64,000 nt of DNA, from NCBI GenBank assembly GCA_963791595.1, contig CAWBTF010000027.1, positions 60,569 through 124,568 on the forward strand, written 5' to 3'. The DNA comes from JAEMQF01 sp963791595 (GTDB lineage: Bacteria; Pseudomonadota; Gammaproteobacteria; Burkholderiales; Burkholderiaceae_C). The position numbers and the translations under genes are program-made. Positions 56,099-64,000 of this stretch are shown in pieces (the stretch's first letter is position 1; every line of letters begins with the position of its first letter). The notes below the pieces were generated by a model, which saw only the letters and a program-made list of their open reading frames with translations, was not told the DNA's origin and searched no databases.

Positions 56099-57562
56099 AT
56101 GAACGCACCTCTGCCCCTGCCCGCACTCGAAGACATCCGCACCCACGAAGAGGAGATGATCGCGATCCGCCGCCAGATCCACGCCAACCCTGAACTCGCC
56201 TACGAAGAACACGCCACGTCGGACCTGGTGGCCGAGCGCCTGCAACGCTGGGGCTACGAGGTGCACCGGGGTCTCGGCGGCACCGGCGTGGTGGGCACCT
56301 TGCGCGTGGGGACGTCGAAGCGCCGCATCGGCCTGCGCGCCGACATGGACGCGCTGCCGATCACGGAGACGAGCGGCAAGCCCTGGGCGAGCAAGGCGTT
56401 CGGCAAGATGCACGCCTGCGGCCACGATGGTCACACTGCGATGCTGCTGGCGGCTGCGCGGCATCTCGCGGCGACGCGCAACTTCGACGGCCATTTGCAC
56501 CTGGTGTTCCAGCCCGCCGAAGAAGGCCTGGCCGGCGCGCGCAAGATGCTCGAAGACGGCTTTCTGGACCTGTTCCCGGTTGACGCGATGTTCGGCATGC
56601 ACAACATGCCGGGCCTGCCCGAAGGCAAGTTCATGGCGGTGCCGGGTTACGCGATGGCGAGCGGCGACACCTGCATCATCAAGGTCATCGGCGTCGGCGG
56701 CCACGGCGCGATGCCGCAGAGCGCGGTCGACACGATCGTCGCCGCCTCTAACATCGTGATGGCATTGCAGACGATCGTCTCGCGCAACGTGCCACCGCTG
56801 CACACCGGCATCATCTCGGTCGGCGCCTTCATCTCCGGCGACGCGCCCAACGTGATCCCGGGCGTTGCCGAACTGCGCCTCACGGTCCGCGCCTTCCGCC
56901 CCGACGTGCGCGACCTGCTGGAGCGGCGCATCACCGAAATTGCCCAGACCCAGGCCGCGGTGTACGGCGCAGCCGCGCAGGTGAACTACATCCGCCGCTA
57001 TCCGGTCTTGAACAACGATCCTGCGCAAACCGACTTCTGCAAGCAGGTGATCCGCGATTGGCTCGGCACCGAGGGCCTGGCGGAAAACGCCGAACCCATC
57101 ACCGCGAGCGAAGACTTCGCGTTCTTCCTGGAGAAAGTGCCGGGCTGCTACGTGAACATCGGCAACGGCGTGGGTACGCAGGGCGGCTTGCTGGAAAAGC
57201 GCATCACCGAAATCGCGACAACCCAGGCTGCGGTGTACGGCGCGACCGCGCAGGTGAACTACATCCGCCGCTACCCGGTCTTGAACAATCACCCCGCGCA
57301 AACCGACTTCTGCAAGCAGGTGATCCGCGACTGGCTCGGCACTGAGGGCCTGGCGGAAAACGCCGAACCCATCACCGCGAGCGAAGACTTCGCGTTCTTC
57401 CTCGAGAAAGTGCCGGGCTGCTACGTGAACATCGGCAACGGCGTGGGCACGCAAGGCGGCTGCATGGTGCACAACGCGGGTTATGACTTCAACGACCGCG
57501 TGCTGTCCACTGGAGCGACGTATTGGGTCAAGCTGGCGCAGAGTTGTTTGCCCAAGGCTTGA
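56099..57562 (+). CDS. M20-family amidohydrolase (hippurate hydrolase-like) with internal duplication
   Basis: This 487-residue metalloamidase has metal ligands in MHACGHDGHTAM (Cys107, His109), EEG (141-143), FGMHNMP (His168) and CMVHN (His458). The GGHGAMPQSAVDTIVAA lid-domain motif is present near residue 205. Relatives hydrolyse N-acyl, N-carbamoyl or indole-amide substrates. The family length is about 395; the excess comes from an in-frame 91-residue duplication (residues 273-363 and 364-454; 87 of 91 identical). All metal ligands remain single-copy. It is divergent from the GntR gene and probably works with the cyclic amidohydrolase to release ammonia or an amine. Activity with the duplicated segment is uncertain. 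Confidence 0.88.
   Translation: MNAPLPLPALEDIRTHEEEMIAIRRQIHANPELAYEEHATSDLVAERLQRWGYEVHRGLGGTGVVGTLRVGTSKRRIGLRADMDALPITETSGKPWASKAFGKMHACGHDGHTAMLLAAARHLAATRNFDGHLHLVFQPAEEGLAGARKMLEDGFLDLFPVDAMFGMHNMPGLPEGKFMAVPGYAMASGDTCIIKVIGVGGHGAMPQSAVDTIVAASNIVMALQTIVSRNVPPLHTGIISVGAFISGDAPNVIPGVAELRLTVRAFRPDVRDLLERRITEIAQTQAAVYGAAAQVNYIRRYPVLNNDPAQTDFCKQVIRDWLGTEGLAENAEPITASEDFAFFLEKVPGCYVNIGNGVGTQGGLLEKRITEIATTQAAVYGATAQVNYIRRYPVLNNHPAQTDFCKQVIRDWLGTEGLAENAEPITASEDFAFFLEKVPGCYVNIGNGVGTQGGCMVHNAGYDFNDRVLSTGATYWVKLAQSCLPKA
56915..57460 (+). repeat. in-frame tandem duplication of 273 bp inside the M20 gene
   Basis: Copies 56915-57187 and 57188-57460 encode segments that differ at four residues (R/K, Q/T, A/T, D/H), with further silent changes. 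The divergence argues against a pure assembly artefact. The repeated part covers the end of the catalytic domain up to the conserved GTQGG, just before the last metal-binding histidine. Confidence 0.88.
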
Positions 57563-57583
57563 GTCGCGCGCGGGGATCCTTGA

Positions 57584-60142
57584 TTACGGCGGCGCCAAGG
57601 CGAGCGCCACGGCGGCGTCCTCGCTCAGCTGCGCGCCGTCGCGAGTGGCCTGCGCACGCGCCTCGGGTGACGTGGCGGCGTCGACCAGTTGCAACGCGAG
57701 GGCACGCGCCTGCGCTTCCTCGGTGTCGCGCCGGGTTCGATGGGCCGCGTACATTTGGTCGGTCCAGCCGAGCAGGCGTGCCGCGTCGTTCGTCCGCCCC
57801 TCTTTGGCCGCCAGCAGTGCCAAGTGATCGATGTAGATGTAGGCCTGGCCCTTGCGTTGCATGAGCGGCAGCCCGATGCGCGAGGTTTCACGCGCCTGGG
57901 CCAGGCGCCCGTCGAGGATCAAGGCCCCGGCGAGGTTCATGTACGCCAGCCCGGGAATCGGCTGTCCACTGGCTTGCAGCGCCAGCAGTTCCTCGCCGAC
58001 GCTGATCGATTCGGCGATTCGGCCGGCGCCCAGCAGAATCGCCGCCAGGTTGCTCAACTTCGCGGCGACACGCGACTCCCAGCCCGCGGCGAGATCGAGC
58101 GCGATCGCTTCGCGCATCGCGCGCGTGGCGGTGTCGATATCGCCGCGCGCTTCGGCCACGAATGCCGCCGAGTTGCGCAGAATCGAGCGCACCCGCGGCG
58201 GCCAGCTCGGATCCTCGAGCGCCTGAGCCTGCGCCAGCATGGCTTGCGCTTCGTCCGATCGGCCGTAGCGGGCGAGCAATTCGGCGCACACGGCCGTTGA
58301 CTTGTAGGCACCCAAGCTGTCGCCGAGTGCGCGGAAGCGATCCAAGGCCGAGTCGATGCACTTCAGGCGCTCTTCGGAGAGGGAGTCACCGTAGTCTCCC
58401 ATCGCAAAATAGGCCCGTGCGGCCAGTTCCGGGCTGAGTCTGTCGAGCAGCGGACGCACTGCTTCGAGGCGTTGGCGTGCTTGCGCAAACTGCTCCAGAT
58501 ACCGGCTCGTCGGGAAGCCATCGATCGCCAATGTCGCCGCGGCTTCGACGAGCCCAGCGGCCAGTGCGTGGTCGAAGGCGGCGCGCAGGTTGCCGAACTC
58601 CGGCACGGTGCGCGCCAGCCATTGCGCCTCGGGCACGCTGCTGGCGGATCGAGAACATCGCTCGACCTCCCTCGCCATCGCCAACGCGTGGCGCCGTTGC
58701 AGTGCCGCGGTTTCGCCGGCCAACGCCAATCGCTCCAGCGCATACGCGCGGGTGCTTTCCAGCAGCCGGTAGCGCGGCTCGTCGGGGCCGTCGGCAATCA
58801 CCAACGACTTGTCGACCAGCGCGCCCAGGGCATCCAGGATGGTCCACTCGTCCAGGCCGTTATGGCAGGCGTCGCCGGCGACGACCTCTAACGCCAGCGG
58901 CAGGCTGAAGCCGCCGACAAACACCGCCAGCCGGCGGAACGCCACCTGCTCGACCGCGCTCAGCAGCGAGTGGCTCCAGTCGAGCGCGCCGCGCAGCGTC
59001 TGGCTGCGGAACAAGCCGCCCGGCACGTTGAGCAGCCGCAGGCGCTCGCCCAGTTTCTGGTGCACGCCGGCCAGGCCCAGCAGCGGCACGCGCGCGGCCG
59101 CCATTTCGATTGCCAGTGCGTTGCCGTCGAGCTCGCGGCAGATGGCGATGGCCGCGGCGACATTGGCCTCGCTCAGCTCGAACCCGCGCGCGGCGGCACG
59201 TGCGCGCTCGACCAGCAGCGCCATGGCGCCGTAGTTCATCGCCTGCTCGGACATCGCACCTTCGGGCGGGACCGGCAAAGCGTCCAGTCTGTACACGTTT
59301 TCGAGTGCCAGCTTCATAGGCTCCTGCGTGGTCACGAGCCAGCGCGTCTTGTGCGCTTGCTGCAGGCATTCACGCACCAGGGCCGAGACCTCGGCCATCA
59401 AGTGCTCGCAGTTGTCCAGCACGAGCAGCGTGTCGAGCGTGGCCAATGCCCGCGCCAGCGCGGCGCGAACATCGGCGGCTCCGGCGAGGTCGAGACCGAG
59501 CACGCCGGCAATCCTGGGCGCGAGGTGCTGCCCGTCGGTGATGGGTGCGAGCTCGATCCACCACACGCCATCGGCGGCGTGAACGCGCTGCCCTTGCGCG
59601 ACGGCCAGCGCCAGGCGCGTCTTGCCGATCCCGCCGGGCCCGACGACGGTGACCAGATGCCTCGCCGACACCAAGGCGCCGAGCGCCTGCAGATGGTTGT
59701 CGCGGCCGTGCAGCGCCCCCGGCGATGCGGGCAGGTTGTCGGTTCTGCGCGCCGGCATGACCCGCGGCCCCGGCTCTTGGCGCTGCAACGCGGCGAAGGG
59801 TGGATCGGTGTCGTCGAGCGGCACTTCGAAGCGGTAGCCTCGCCCTGGAACCGTTGCGATGGCCTGCGCCCCGAGCAGCTTGCGCAGCGTGCTCACCTGC
59901 ACATGCAGGTTGCCTTCTTCGACGACCAGGTTCGGCCACACCCGATCGAGCAATTCGTCTTTGCTCACCAGGCGCGGGCGTCGCTCGACCAGCGTGAGCA
60001 GGACGTCGAAGGCGCGGTTGCCGATGGCCAGCGGCCGCCCATCCTCCAGCAGCTCGCGCGACGTCGCAAGCAACTCGAAGCGGCCAAACCGGCAGCGGGC
60101 AAGGGGCCGATTCGAGGCAAGCGACATGCAGTTGATCCGCAA
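57584..60142 (-). CDS. winged-helix / STAND-ATPase / TPR transcriptional regulator
   Basis: This 852-residue protein begins with an OmpR-type DNA-binding winged helix (residues 18-108: FGRFELLATSRELLEDGRPLAIG, then LLDRVWPNLVVEEGNLHVQVSTLRKLLG and GRGYRF). A STAND/NB-ARC-like ATPase follows, with Walker A VVGPGGIGKTRLALAVAQG near residue 165 and Walker B LLVLDNCEHL near 243. The long helical C-terminus is built of TPR-like repeats. Such regulators respond to an unknown ligand bound by the TPR region. Internal ATG codons (for example residue 6) are alternative starts. It is convergent with the M20 gene and divergent from a small unknown gene. Confidence 0.88.
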   Translation of the reverse strand: MRINCMSLASNRPLARCRFGRFELLATSRELLEDGRPLAIGNRAFDVLLTLVERRPRLVSKDELLDRVWPNLVVEEGNLHVQVSTLRKLLGAQAIATVPGRGYRFEVPLDDTDPPFAALQRQEPGPRVMPARRTDNLPASPGALHGRDNHLQALGALVSARHLVTVVGPGGIGKTRLALAVAQGQRVHAADGVWWIELAPITDGQHLAPRIAGVLGLDLAGAADVRAALARALATLDTLLVLDNCEHLMAEVSALVRECLQQAHKTRWLVTTQEPMKLALENVYRLDALPVPPEGAMSEQAMNYGAMALLVERARAAARGFELSEANVAAAIAICRELDGNALAIEMAAARVPLLGLAGVHQKLGERLRLLNVPGGLFRSQTLRGALDWSHSLLSAVEQVAFRRLAVFVGGFSLPLALEVVAGDACHNGLDEWTILDALGALVDKSLVIADGPDEPRYRLLESTRAYALERLALAGETAALQRRHALAMAREVERCSRSASSVPEAQWLARTVPEFGNLRAAFDHALAAGLVEAAATLAIDGFPTSRYLEQFAQARQRLEAVRPLLDRLSPELAARAYFAMGDYGDSLSEERLKCIDSALDRFRALGDSLGAYKSTAVCAELLARYGRSDEAQAMLAQAQALEDPSWPPRVRSILRNSAAFVAEARGDIDTATRAMREAIALDLAAGWESRVAAKLSNLAAILLGAGRIAESISVGEELLALQASGQPIPGLAYMNLAGALILDGRLAQARETSRIGLPLMQRKGQAYIYIDHLALLAAKEGRTNDAARLLGWTDQMYAAHRTRRDTEEAQARALALQLVDAATSPEARAQATRDGAQLSEDAAVALALAPP

Positions 60143-60164
60143 AACCGGCGTTGGCCGGCACCGA

Positions 60165-60192
60165 TTGACAAACGTTTTAGACCCGCTTAAGG
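60165..60192 (+). promoter_or_regulatory. candidate sigma70 promoter
   Basis: TTGACA at 60165-60170 is a perfect -35 box. TTAAGG at 60187-60192, 16 bases downstream, is a poor -10. It would transcribe the small gene at 60305 with a leader of about 100 bases. It lies just outside the start of the divergent regulator. Confidence 0.35.
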
Positions 60193-60304
60193 ACAGGCGT
60201 CTGCCTCGCGCCGGACATTATCCGCTCGCGAACCGCCCTTGCATGAAATCCGAAACAAGCGGCGTCGCATGAGCCGGTTCGTCAACATCCCCGAGGATTC
60301 AGCC

Positions 60305-60550
60305 ATGAATTCACCACGGTCGTCCAGCCAAGGCCCATTGACCATCGAGCAACGCATCAACACCATGCCCGTGAACGCAGCGCATCGCAGAGCTGCACTG
60401 GGCCACTACAGCGCCGCCACGGCGGCCGCGGACCGGGCCGTCGATTTGACCCAGAACATGCTTTCGCTTCCCCGCACAATCCGTACGGCCCTGGGCGGGT
60501 TCAGGCGCCGGTTCGAGCAAAGAGAAACGGCTAGGAGCCGAAGAAGCTGA
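60305..60550 (+). CDS. small hypothetical protein
   Basis: This is an open frame of 81 residues from ATG 60305 (MNSPRSSSQGPLTIEQRINTM); alternative starts in the same frame lie at 60272 and 60239. The middle (AALGHYSAATAAADRAVDLTQ) is probably helical and the end is strongly basic (FRRRFEQRETARSRR). No family is recognised. It sits alone between a divergent regulator and the tRNA-Arg gene on the opposite strand. Codon bias is weaker than in neighbouring genes, so its reality is uncertain. Confidence 0.4.
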   Translation: MNSPRSSSQGPLTIEQRINTMPVNAAHRRAALGHYSAATAAADRAVDLTQNMLSLPRTIRTALGGFRRRFEQRETARSRRS

Positions 60551-60566
60551 CGCCGTCGAGATGAAG

Positions 60567-60643
60567 TGGCGCGGCTGGCAGGATTCGAACCCACGACCCC
60601 TTGGTTCGTAGCCAAGTACTCTATCCAACTGAGCTACAGCCGC
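60567..60643 (-). tRNA. trnR-ACG: tRNA-Arg (anticodon ACG)
   Basis: On the - strand the 77-base sequence folds as a tRNA. The 7-bp acceptor stem pairs GCGGCTG with CAGCCGC, the discriminator is G and CCA is encoded. The D arm is GTAGCTCAGTTGGATAGAG, the anticodon stem CTTGG/CCAAG carries loop CTACGAA, and the T arm contains GGTTCGAATCC. Anticodon ACG (wobble A, normally converted to inosine) reads CGN arginine codons. It lies 42 bases downstream of hemY. A TATACT -10-like box on the same strand at 60654-60659 sits just before the mature 5' end. Confidence 0.96.
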
Positions 60644-60685
60644 GCGGCCGCGCAGTATAGCCGCAGTTGTTCGGCTCGCGCGCCG

Positions 60686-61936
60686 TCACTCGCCCAGGCG
60701 CGCGGCGGATTCGTAGCATTGTGCCGCGCGCTGCGCGTCGTCTTCGTCGAGCGCGATCTGCGCCAGCCGCAGCCAGGCTTCGCGGCGCCAGCGCACGCGA
60801 AGCGCGGTGTCGCGCGCGGCCTGCTCGAGCGCCTGGCGCGCCTTGCCCCAGAGTTGCCGCTCGGCGAGCGCCGCGCCGACCGCCAGCGAGATCGCACCGT
60901 CGCGCGGGAACGCCGATGCGGCGGCCTCCAGTCGCGCCAGCCATTCCGGGCCGATGCCCGAGACGGCTTTCGACAAGGCCTGCGCGACGGCGCCGCGCTC
61001 GTCGCTCGGCAGCTCGCCCAGGCGCTCCCAGAACGGCCGCAGCCAGCCGCGTGCCTCGTCGGCGGCGCCGAACTCGGCGGCGCGTTGCGCGGCGCGCGCG
61101 GCAATGAGGGCGTCGCGCCGGTCGGCGGCTTCGAACTGCTGCCAGGTGCGGCGCAGTTGGTCGGCGTCGCGCGCGCCGTCGAGCGATTCGTTGGCCAGCG
61201 TGCGCAGCAGCCCTTCGGCGGCGGGCTTGGAAAACGCCTGGTGCTTGGCGAGCAGGCGCGCCGTCTTCAGCGCTTCCTGCGGCTGGCGTGCGAGCCGCGC
61301 GGCCTGCAGCTTCAGGCGCAGCGCGTGGGTGCGGCGCGCCACGCCGGTCGGCAGTTCGCCGAGCCACTGCAAGGCGCGTTCGGCGTCGCGGTCGTCGAGC
61401 GCCCATTCGGCGGCGAGCAGCCGTGCGCCCTCTTCCGCCGGGTTGCCGGCGATCGAACCGCGCGACAGCTCGAACGCATCGCGCAGCGCGGCGTCGCGCC
61501 CCGGGCGGTCTTGCAGGCGGTGCGCACTGCCGGCGGCGAGCACATGGGCGAGCATCGTGAACTGCTTGTCGCGTTCGAACTCGCCCGTGTCGCGCTGGTT
61601 CGCCAGCGCGCGCTGCGCCGATTTCTGCGCGCGCGTGAAGCGCCCACCGAAGTAGAAACCGAGCGCGTCGCGCAGCGCCTGTTGCGCGCCGCGTTCGCGC
61701 CGCGCGGTGCGCCATTCCTGCGCGCGCTGCGGCAGCTCGATGAGCGCAAACGCGCCGCGGATCGCCGCCAGCAATGCGGCGCAACCCGCCACGAGCAGCA
61801 GCAGGAACAGGTTGAGCGACAGGTCGATGCGCCAGCCGGACCAGTAGATCGACGCCAGGCCATCGTTCGCGCCGAGCGTGGCCGCCGCGATCACGGCGAT
61901 CACGAACAGCAGCAGCAGCCAGAACACGGTGCGCAT
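60686..61936 (-). CDS. hemY: HemY-like membrane TPR protein of the heme operon
   Basis: This 416-residue protein has two N-terminal membrane helices (LLLLFVIAVIAAATLG and LNLFLLLLVAGCAALLAAI) joined by the DGLASIYWSGWRIDLSLN segment that marks the proteobacterial HemY N-terminal domain. A long helical TPR region ends in CYESAARLGE. Despite its name this HemY is not protoporphyrinogen oxidase; it is a conserved companion of hemC, hemD and hemX with an ill-defined role in late heme synthesis. It is the last gene of the operon, 36 bases after hemX. Confidence 0.91.
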   Translation of the reverse strand: MRTVFWLLLLFVIAVIAAATLGANDGLASIYWSGWRIDLSLNLFLLLLVAGCAALLAAIRGAFALIELPQRAQEWRTARRERGAQQALRDALGFYFGGRFTRAQKSAQRALANQRDTGEFERDKQFTMLAHVLAAGSAHRLQDRPGRDAALRDAFELSRGSIAGNPAEEGARLLAAEWALDDRDAERALQWLGELPTGVARRTHALRLKLQAARLARQPQEALKTARLLAKHQAFSKPAAEGLLRTLANESLDGARDADQLRRTWQQFEAADRRDALIAARAAQRAAEFGAADEARGWLRPFWERLGELPSDERGAVAQALSKAVSGIGPEWLARLEAAASAFPRDGAISLAVGAALAERQLWGKARQALEQAARDTALRVRWRREAWLRLAQIALDEDDAQRAAQCYESAARLGE

Positions 61937-61972
61937 CGTGCAAACGCGTCTCTGAATTGATTCGCCGGCCGC

Positions 61973-63124
61973 TCAGCGGCCCGCGCCGGCCGCGGCGAGT
62001 GCCGCCAGCGTGTCGTCGGGGCGCGGCACGACGATCTGGCGCGCTTGCGCGCCCACTTGCTTCGCCAGTTCCATCGCGAGCTGGGTGCGCTTGGAGCTGC
62101 GGTCGAAGAATTTCTCGAGCATCGAGCGTGCGCTGGCCAGATCGGACTGTGCGGTTTCGAACTGCCGACTCAGCAGCGCCAGGCGTGCATTGAGCAGGCG
62201 CAGCTTCAGGTTCTCTTTCAGGAAGAACGCCTGCTCGGGGGCGACGAGCATCGCCTCCGGTGCGTCGATGCGCGTCACGCGGATCAGCGAGCGTGCTTCG
62301 AAAACGATGCGCTGCCAGGCGCCGTCCCATGCGTCGGCGAGCGCACTCGCCCAGGGCCAGCTGCTGGGCGGTTTCGCGCCGGAAGTGGCTGCGGACGCGG
62401 ATGCCGATGCGGGCACGGCCGACGCCGCCACGCGGGCCGCGTCACGTGCTGCATCCCGCGCCACTTCCGCCGGCTTGGGCCCGGCCTTGCGCGATTCCAC
62501 CGACACCCACAGCGGCAACTCGTCGACCATGCGGATCGCCTCGTCGAGCTTGATCGCCAGGCTCGCCACGTCGGTCACGCCGGCGGCGCGCACGCGGTCG
62601 AGGTCGCGCGCGATCGCGCGGCGCACGCGCTCGAACTTCGGTTCGGCGTGGCGTTGCAGACGTTCGTCGCTTTGTTTCAGCGCTGCGAGCAGCGGCTCGG
62701 CGCTGCCGGTGATCGCGTTCTGCTGGACCGCGACGCGGATCTCGGCTTCGATGTCGACGATCAGGTTCTCGTCGCGCGAGCGCGACAACGACTGCAGCAG
62801 CTCTTCCAGTTGGCCGCGCTGCACCGTCACTTCGGCCACGCGTGCCTCGAGCAGCGCCAGCTTGGCGGCGCCCTCTAACATGCCCTCCTGCGCCTGTTTG
62901 GCGAGCAGCCGCGCCTCGGTGGCCTGCGCCGTGCCGTCTTGCTGGCGCAGCACCAGTTCGCGCTCGAACGCACCATGGCGCTCACGCACGTTCCAGGCGA
63001 CGAGCAGGGCCACCACGCCGAGCAGCAAGGCCAGGCCAAGACCCAGACTCGCCAGAGACAGGCGCCAGCTGGTGCGTGCACGCTCGGCGGGCGGGGATGC
63101 CGGTGGCGATGGCGGCAAGTTCAC
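61973..63124 (-). CDS. hemX: HemX-like membrane protein of the heme operon
   Basis: This 383-residue protein has a proline-rich N-terminus, one membrane helix (LASLGLGLALLLGVVALLVAWNV, residues 26-48) and a coiled-coil region of about 100 residues (EARLLAKQAQEGMLEGAAKLALLEARVAEV). A helical domain with LPLWVSVESRK and the QAFFLKENLKLRLLNARLALLSRQF end is typical of HemX. It is often labelled uroporphyrinogen-III methyltransferase but lacks that enzyme's SAM-binding domain. The GTG start overlaps the hemD stop by four bases. Confidence 0.9.
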   Translation of the reverse strand: MNLPPSPPASPPAERARTSWRLSLASLGLGLALLLGVVALLVAWNVRERHGAFERELVLRQQDGTAQATEARLLAKQAQEGMLEGAAKLALLEARVAEVTVQRGQLEELLQSLSRSRDENLIVDIEAEIRVAVQQNAITGSAEPLLAALKQSDERLQRHAEPKFERVRRAIARDLDRVRAAGVTDVASLAIKLDEAIRMVDELPLWVSVESRKAGPKPAEVARDAARDAARVAASAVPASASASAATSGAKPPSSWPWASALADAWDGAWQRIVFEARSLIRVTRIDAPEAMLVAPEQAFFLKENLKLRLLNARLALLSRQFETAQSDLASARSMLEKFFDRSSKRTQLAMELAKQVGAQARQIVVPRPDDTLAALAAAGAGR

Positions 63125-63888
63125 AGCGTCTGCCTTTCAGCCAATTGGATGCACGCCACCACCGCGTCGAGCGTCGGGCGCGCTTTCACGACGTTGCCGA
63201 AGCCCACTTCCTGAGCGCGCGCGGCGATGCGCGGGTGTGTGGCGATGGCCCAGGCGCGTGCCAGGTCCACATTGCTCAGCGCCTGCGCGAGATGTGTGAC
63301 CGCTTCGGAGCTGCTGAACAGCCACAGGTGAGTCTGCGGCTCAGCCAAGGCCTGCGCCAGAAGCTCCAGCTCAGCCGGCGAGAACCGCGGCGCTGCGCGC
63401 CGATACGCACTGACCGCGCTGACCTTCGCGCCCAGGCTTTGCAGTTTCTCGGCCAGCCACTCGCGCCCGCCGTCGCCGCGCACGATCAGCACCTTGGCGC
63501 CGCGCCAGTCCTGGCCTTCGAGGCGTTGCCACAGCGCCTCGGAATCGAACTGCGCGGCGTCCGCCGCGGGCTCGGCGATGCGCTGCGCGGGCACGCCCTG
63601 GGCGAGCAGCGCGCGCGTGGTTCCCGGCCCGGTGCAGGCCACTTGCAAATCCTTCGGCCAGGGCAGGCCCGCCGGTTTCAACGCGAAGAAGTGCTCGACC
63701 GCGTTCGGGCTGACGAACACCACCAGGCGCAACTGCGCGATGCGCGCCCACGCCAGCACCACCGCCACCGATTCCGACGCGGGTTGAATGTCGATCAGCG
63801 GCAAGGCCACGGCGTCGATGTCTCGATCGCGCAATCTTTCGACCCACTGCAAGGCCTGCTGCACCGGGCGTGTGACGAGGACTTTCAC
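63121..63888 (-). CDS. hemD: uroporphyrinogen-III synthase
   Basis: This 255-residue cytoplasmic enzyme closes hydroxymethylbilane to uroporphyrinogen III. It has the two-lobed HemD pattern: VLVTRPVQQALQWVERLRD at the start, LRLVVFVSPNAVEHFF near residue 57, GAKVSAVSAYRRAAP near 155 and the end TLDAVVACIQ. Sequence conservation in HemD is low, so operon position between hemC and hemX strengthens the call. The GTG start overlaps the hemC stop (GTGA). Confidence 0.92.
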   Translation of the reverse strand: MKVLVTRPVQQALQWVERLRDRDIDAVALPLIDIQPASESVAVVLAWARIAQLRLVVFVSPNAVEHFFALKPAGLPWPKDLQVACTGPGTTRALLAQGVPAQRIAEPAADAAQFDSEALWQRLEGQDWRGAKVLIVRGDGGREWLAEKLQSLGAKVSAVSAYRRAAPRFSPAELELLAQALAEPQTHLWLFSSSEAVTHLAQALSNVDLARAWAIATHPRIAARAQEVGFGNVVKARPTLDAVVACIQLAERQTL

Positions 63889-64000
63889 GCCATCGACGCC
63901 GCCAGATACGCGTCGGCACCCTGGTCGCGCAAGGCCTGCGCCGCGGCGCGGCCCAGGGCCAGCGCCGCGCTGTCGTCGCTGACCATGCTTCGGTGCTCCG
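63885..64000 (-). CDS. hemC: porphobilinogen deaminase, C-terminal end only
   Basis: The last 37 codons of a gene that continues beyond the window. The visible end reads DDSAALALGRAAAQALRDQG then ADAYLAASMA and stop, matching the C-terminal helix of HemC. The stop overlaps the hemD start. HemC makes hydroxymethylbilane from four porphobilinogens. The call rests on operon order as much as on the short sequence. Confidence 0.82.
   Translation of the reverse strand, partial: EHRSMVSDDSAALALGRAAAQALRDQGADAYLAASMA

Noticed and set aside
61973..63124. HemX as a true uroporphyrinogen-III methyltransferase
   Set aside because: It has a membrane helix and coiled coil but no SAM-binding methyltransferase domain.

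Overview
This window is a GC-rich bacterial chromosome segment. It most likely comes from a sulfur-oxidising betaproteobacterium of the order Burkholderiales. The reasons are the hemC-hemD-hemX-hemY order, orphan Bug-type tricarboxylate-transporter binding proteins, c4-like cytochromes, GC-rich palindromic intergenic repeats and a full set of cytoplasmic sulfur-oxidation genes. Species cannot be read from the sequence.

Region 1 (1-17.8 kb, + strand except one cytochrome) is a sulfur-oxidation locus. It holds the end of aprM, then aprB and aprA (APS reductase, sulfite to APS), two uncharacterised small genes and an FKBP prolyl isomerase, and soeABC (membrane-bound cytoplasmic sulfite dehydrogenase). 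These are followed by a TauE-like anion permease, a small membrane protein, a tandem universal stress protein, a carboxymuconolactone-decarboxylase/Rieske fusion, a FadL-like porin, fccAB (flavocytochrome c sulfide dehydrogenase), a c4-like cytochrome (- strand), and tusA-dsrE2-yeeE for handling of persulfide sulfur. Together they would oxidise sulfide to sulfur, relay it as protein persulfide, and oxidise cytoplasmic sulfite by both the AMP-dependent (Apr) and direct (Soe) routes. No sat, sox or dsrAB gene lies in the window.

Region 2 (17.9-24 kb) is housekeeping: a Uma2 protein, aroG, an orphan Bug binding protein, adenosine deaminase (the last three overlapping head to tail on the - strand), a diheme cytochrome, a DUF937 protein and a GlsB-like membrane protein.

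Region 3 (24-36 kb) is a defence island: a NERD-domain SF1 helicase, hsdM, hsdS, an AlbA_2/ATPase regulator and hsdR, then a broken c-type heme protein of the ethylbenzene-dehydrogenase gamma type. This stretch is unusually rich in single-base frameshifts. Nearly all look like extra bases, with the protein still readable across frames. Uncorrected sequence error is the simplest reading, decay the alternative.

Region 4 (36.3-57.6 kb) is catabolic. It starts with an unknown membrane protein, RidA, ketopantoate-reductase-like PanE, a tricorn-protease homologue and an enoyl-CoA hydratase. Then comes a 13-kb - strand block under a GntR/HutC regulator: a branched-chain-type ABC transporter (livKHMGF), a second Bug protein, LeuC/LeuD-like hydro-lyase subunits, a hydantoinase-like amidohydrolase, a fumarate-reductase-like flavoprotein and an isocitrate-lyase/PEP-mutase-type lyase, with a divergent M20 amidohydrolase. 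The gene content suggests uptake, ring opening/deamidation, hydration and C-C lyase cleavage of an unknown (possibly cyclic imide or N-heterocycle-derived) acid. LeuC and LeuD are separated by two inverted copies of a ~250-bp hairpin element. The M20 gene carries an in-frame 273-bp internal duplication, and a 26-bp remnant of an enoyl-CoA hydratase 3' end sits upstream of it.

Region 5 (57.6-64 kb) holds a winged-helix/STAND ATPase regulator, a small unknown gene, tRNA-Arg(ACG) and the heme-biosynthesis genes hemY, hemX, hemD and the end of hemC.
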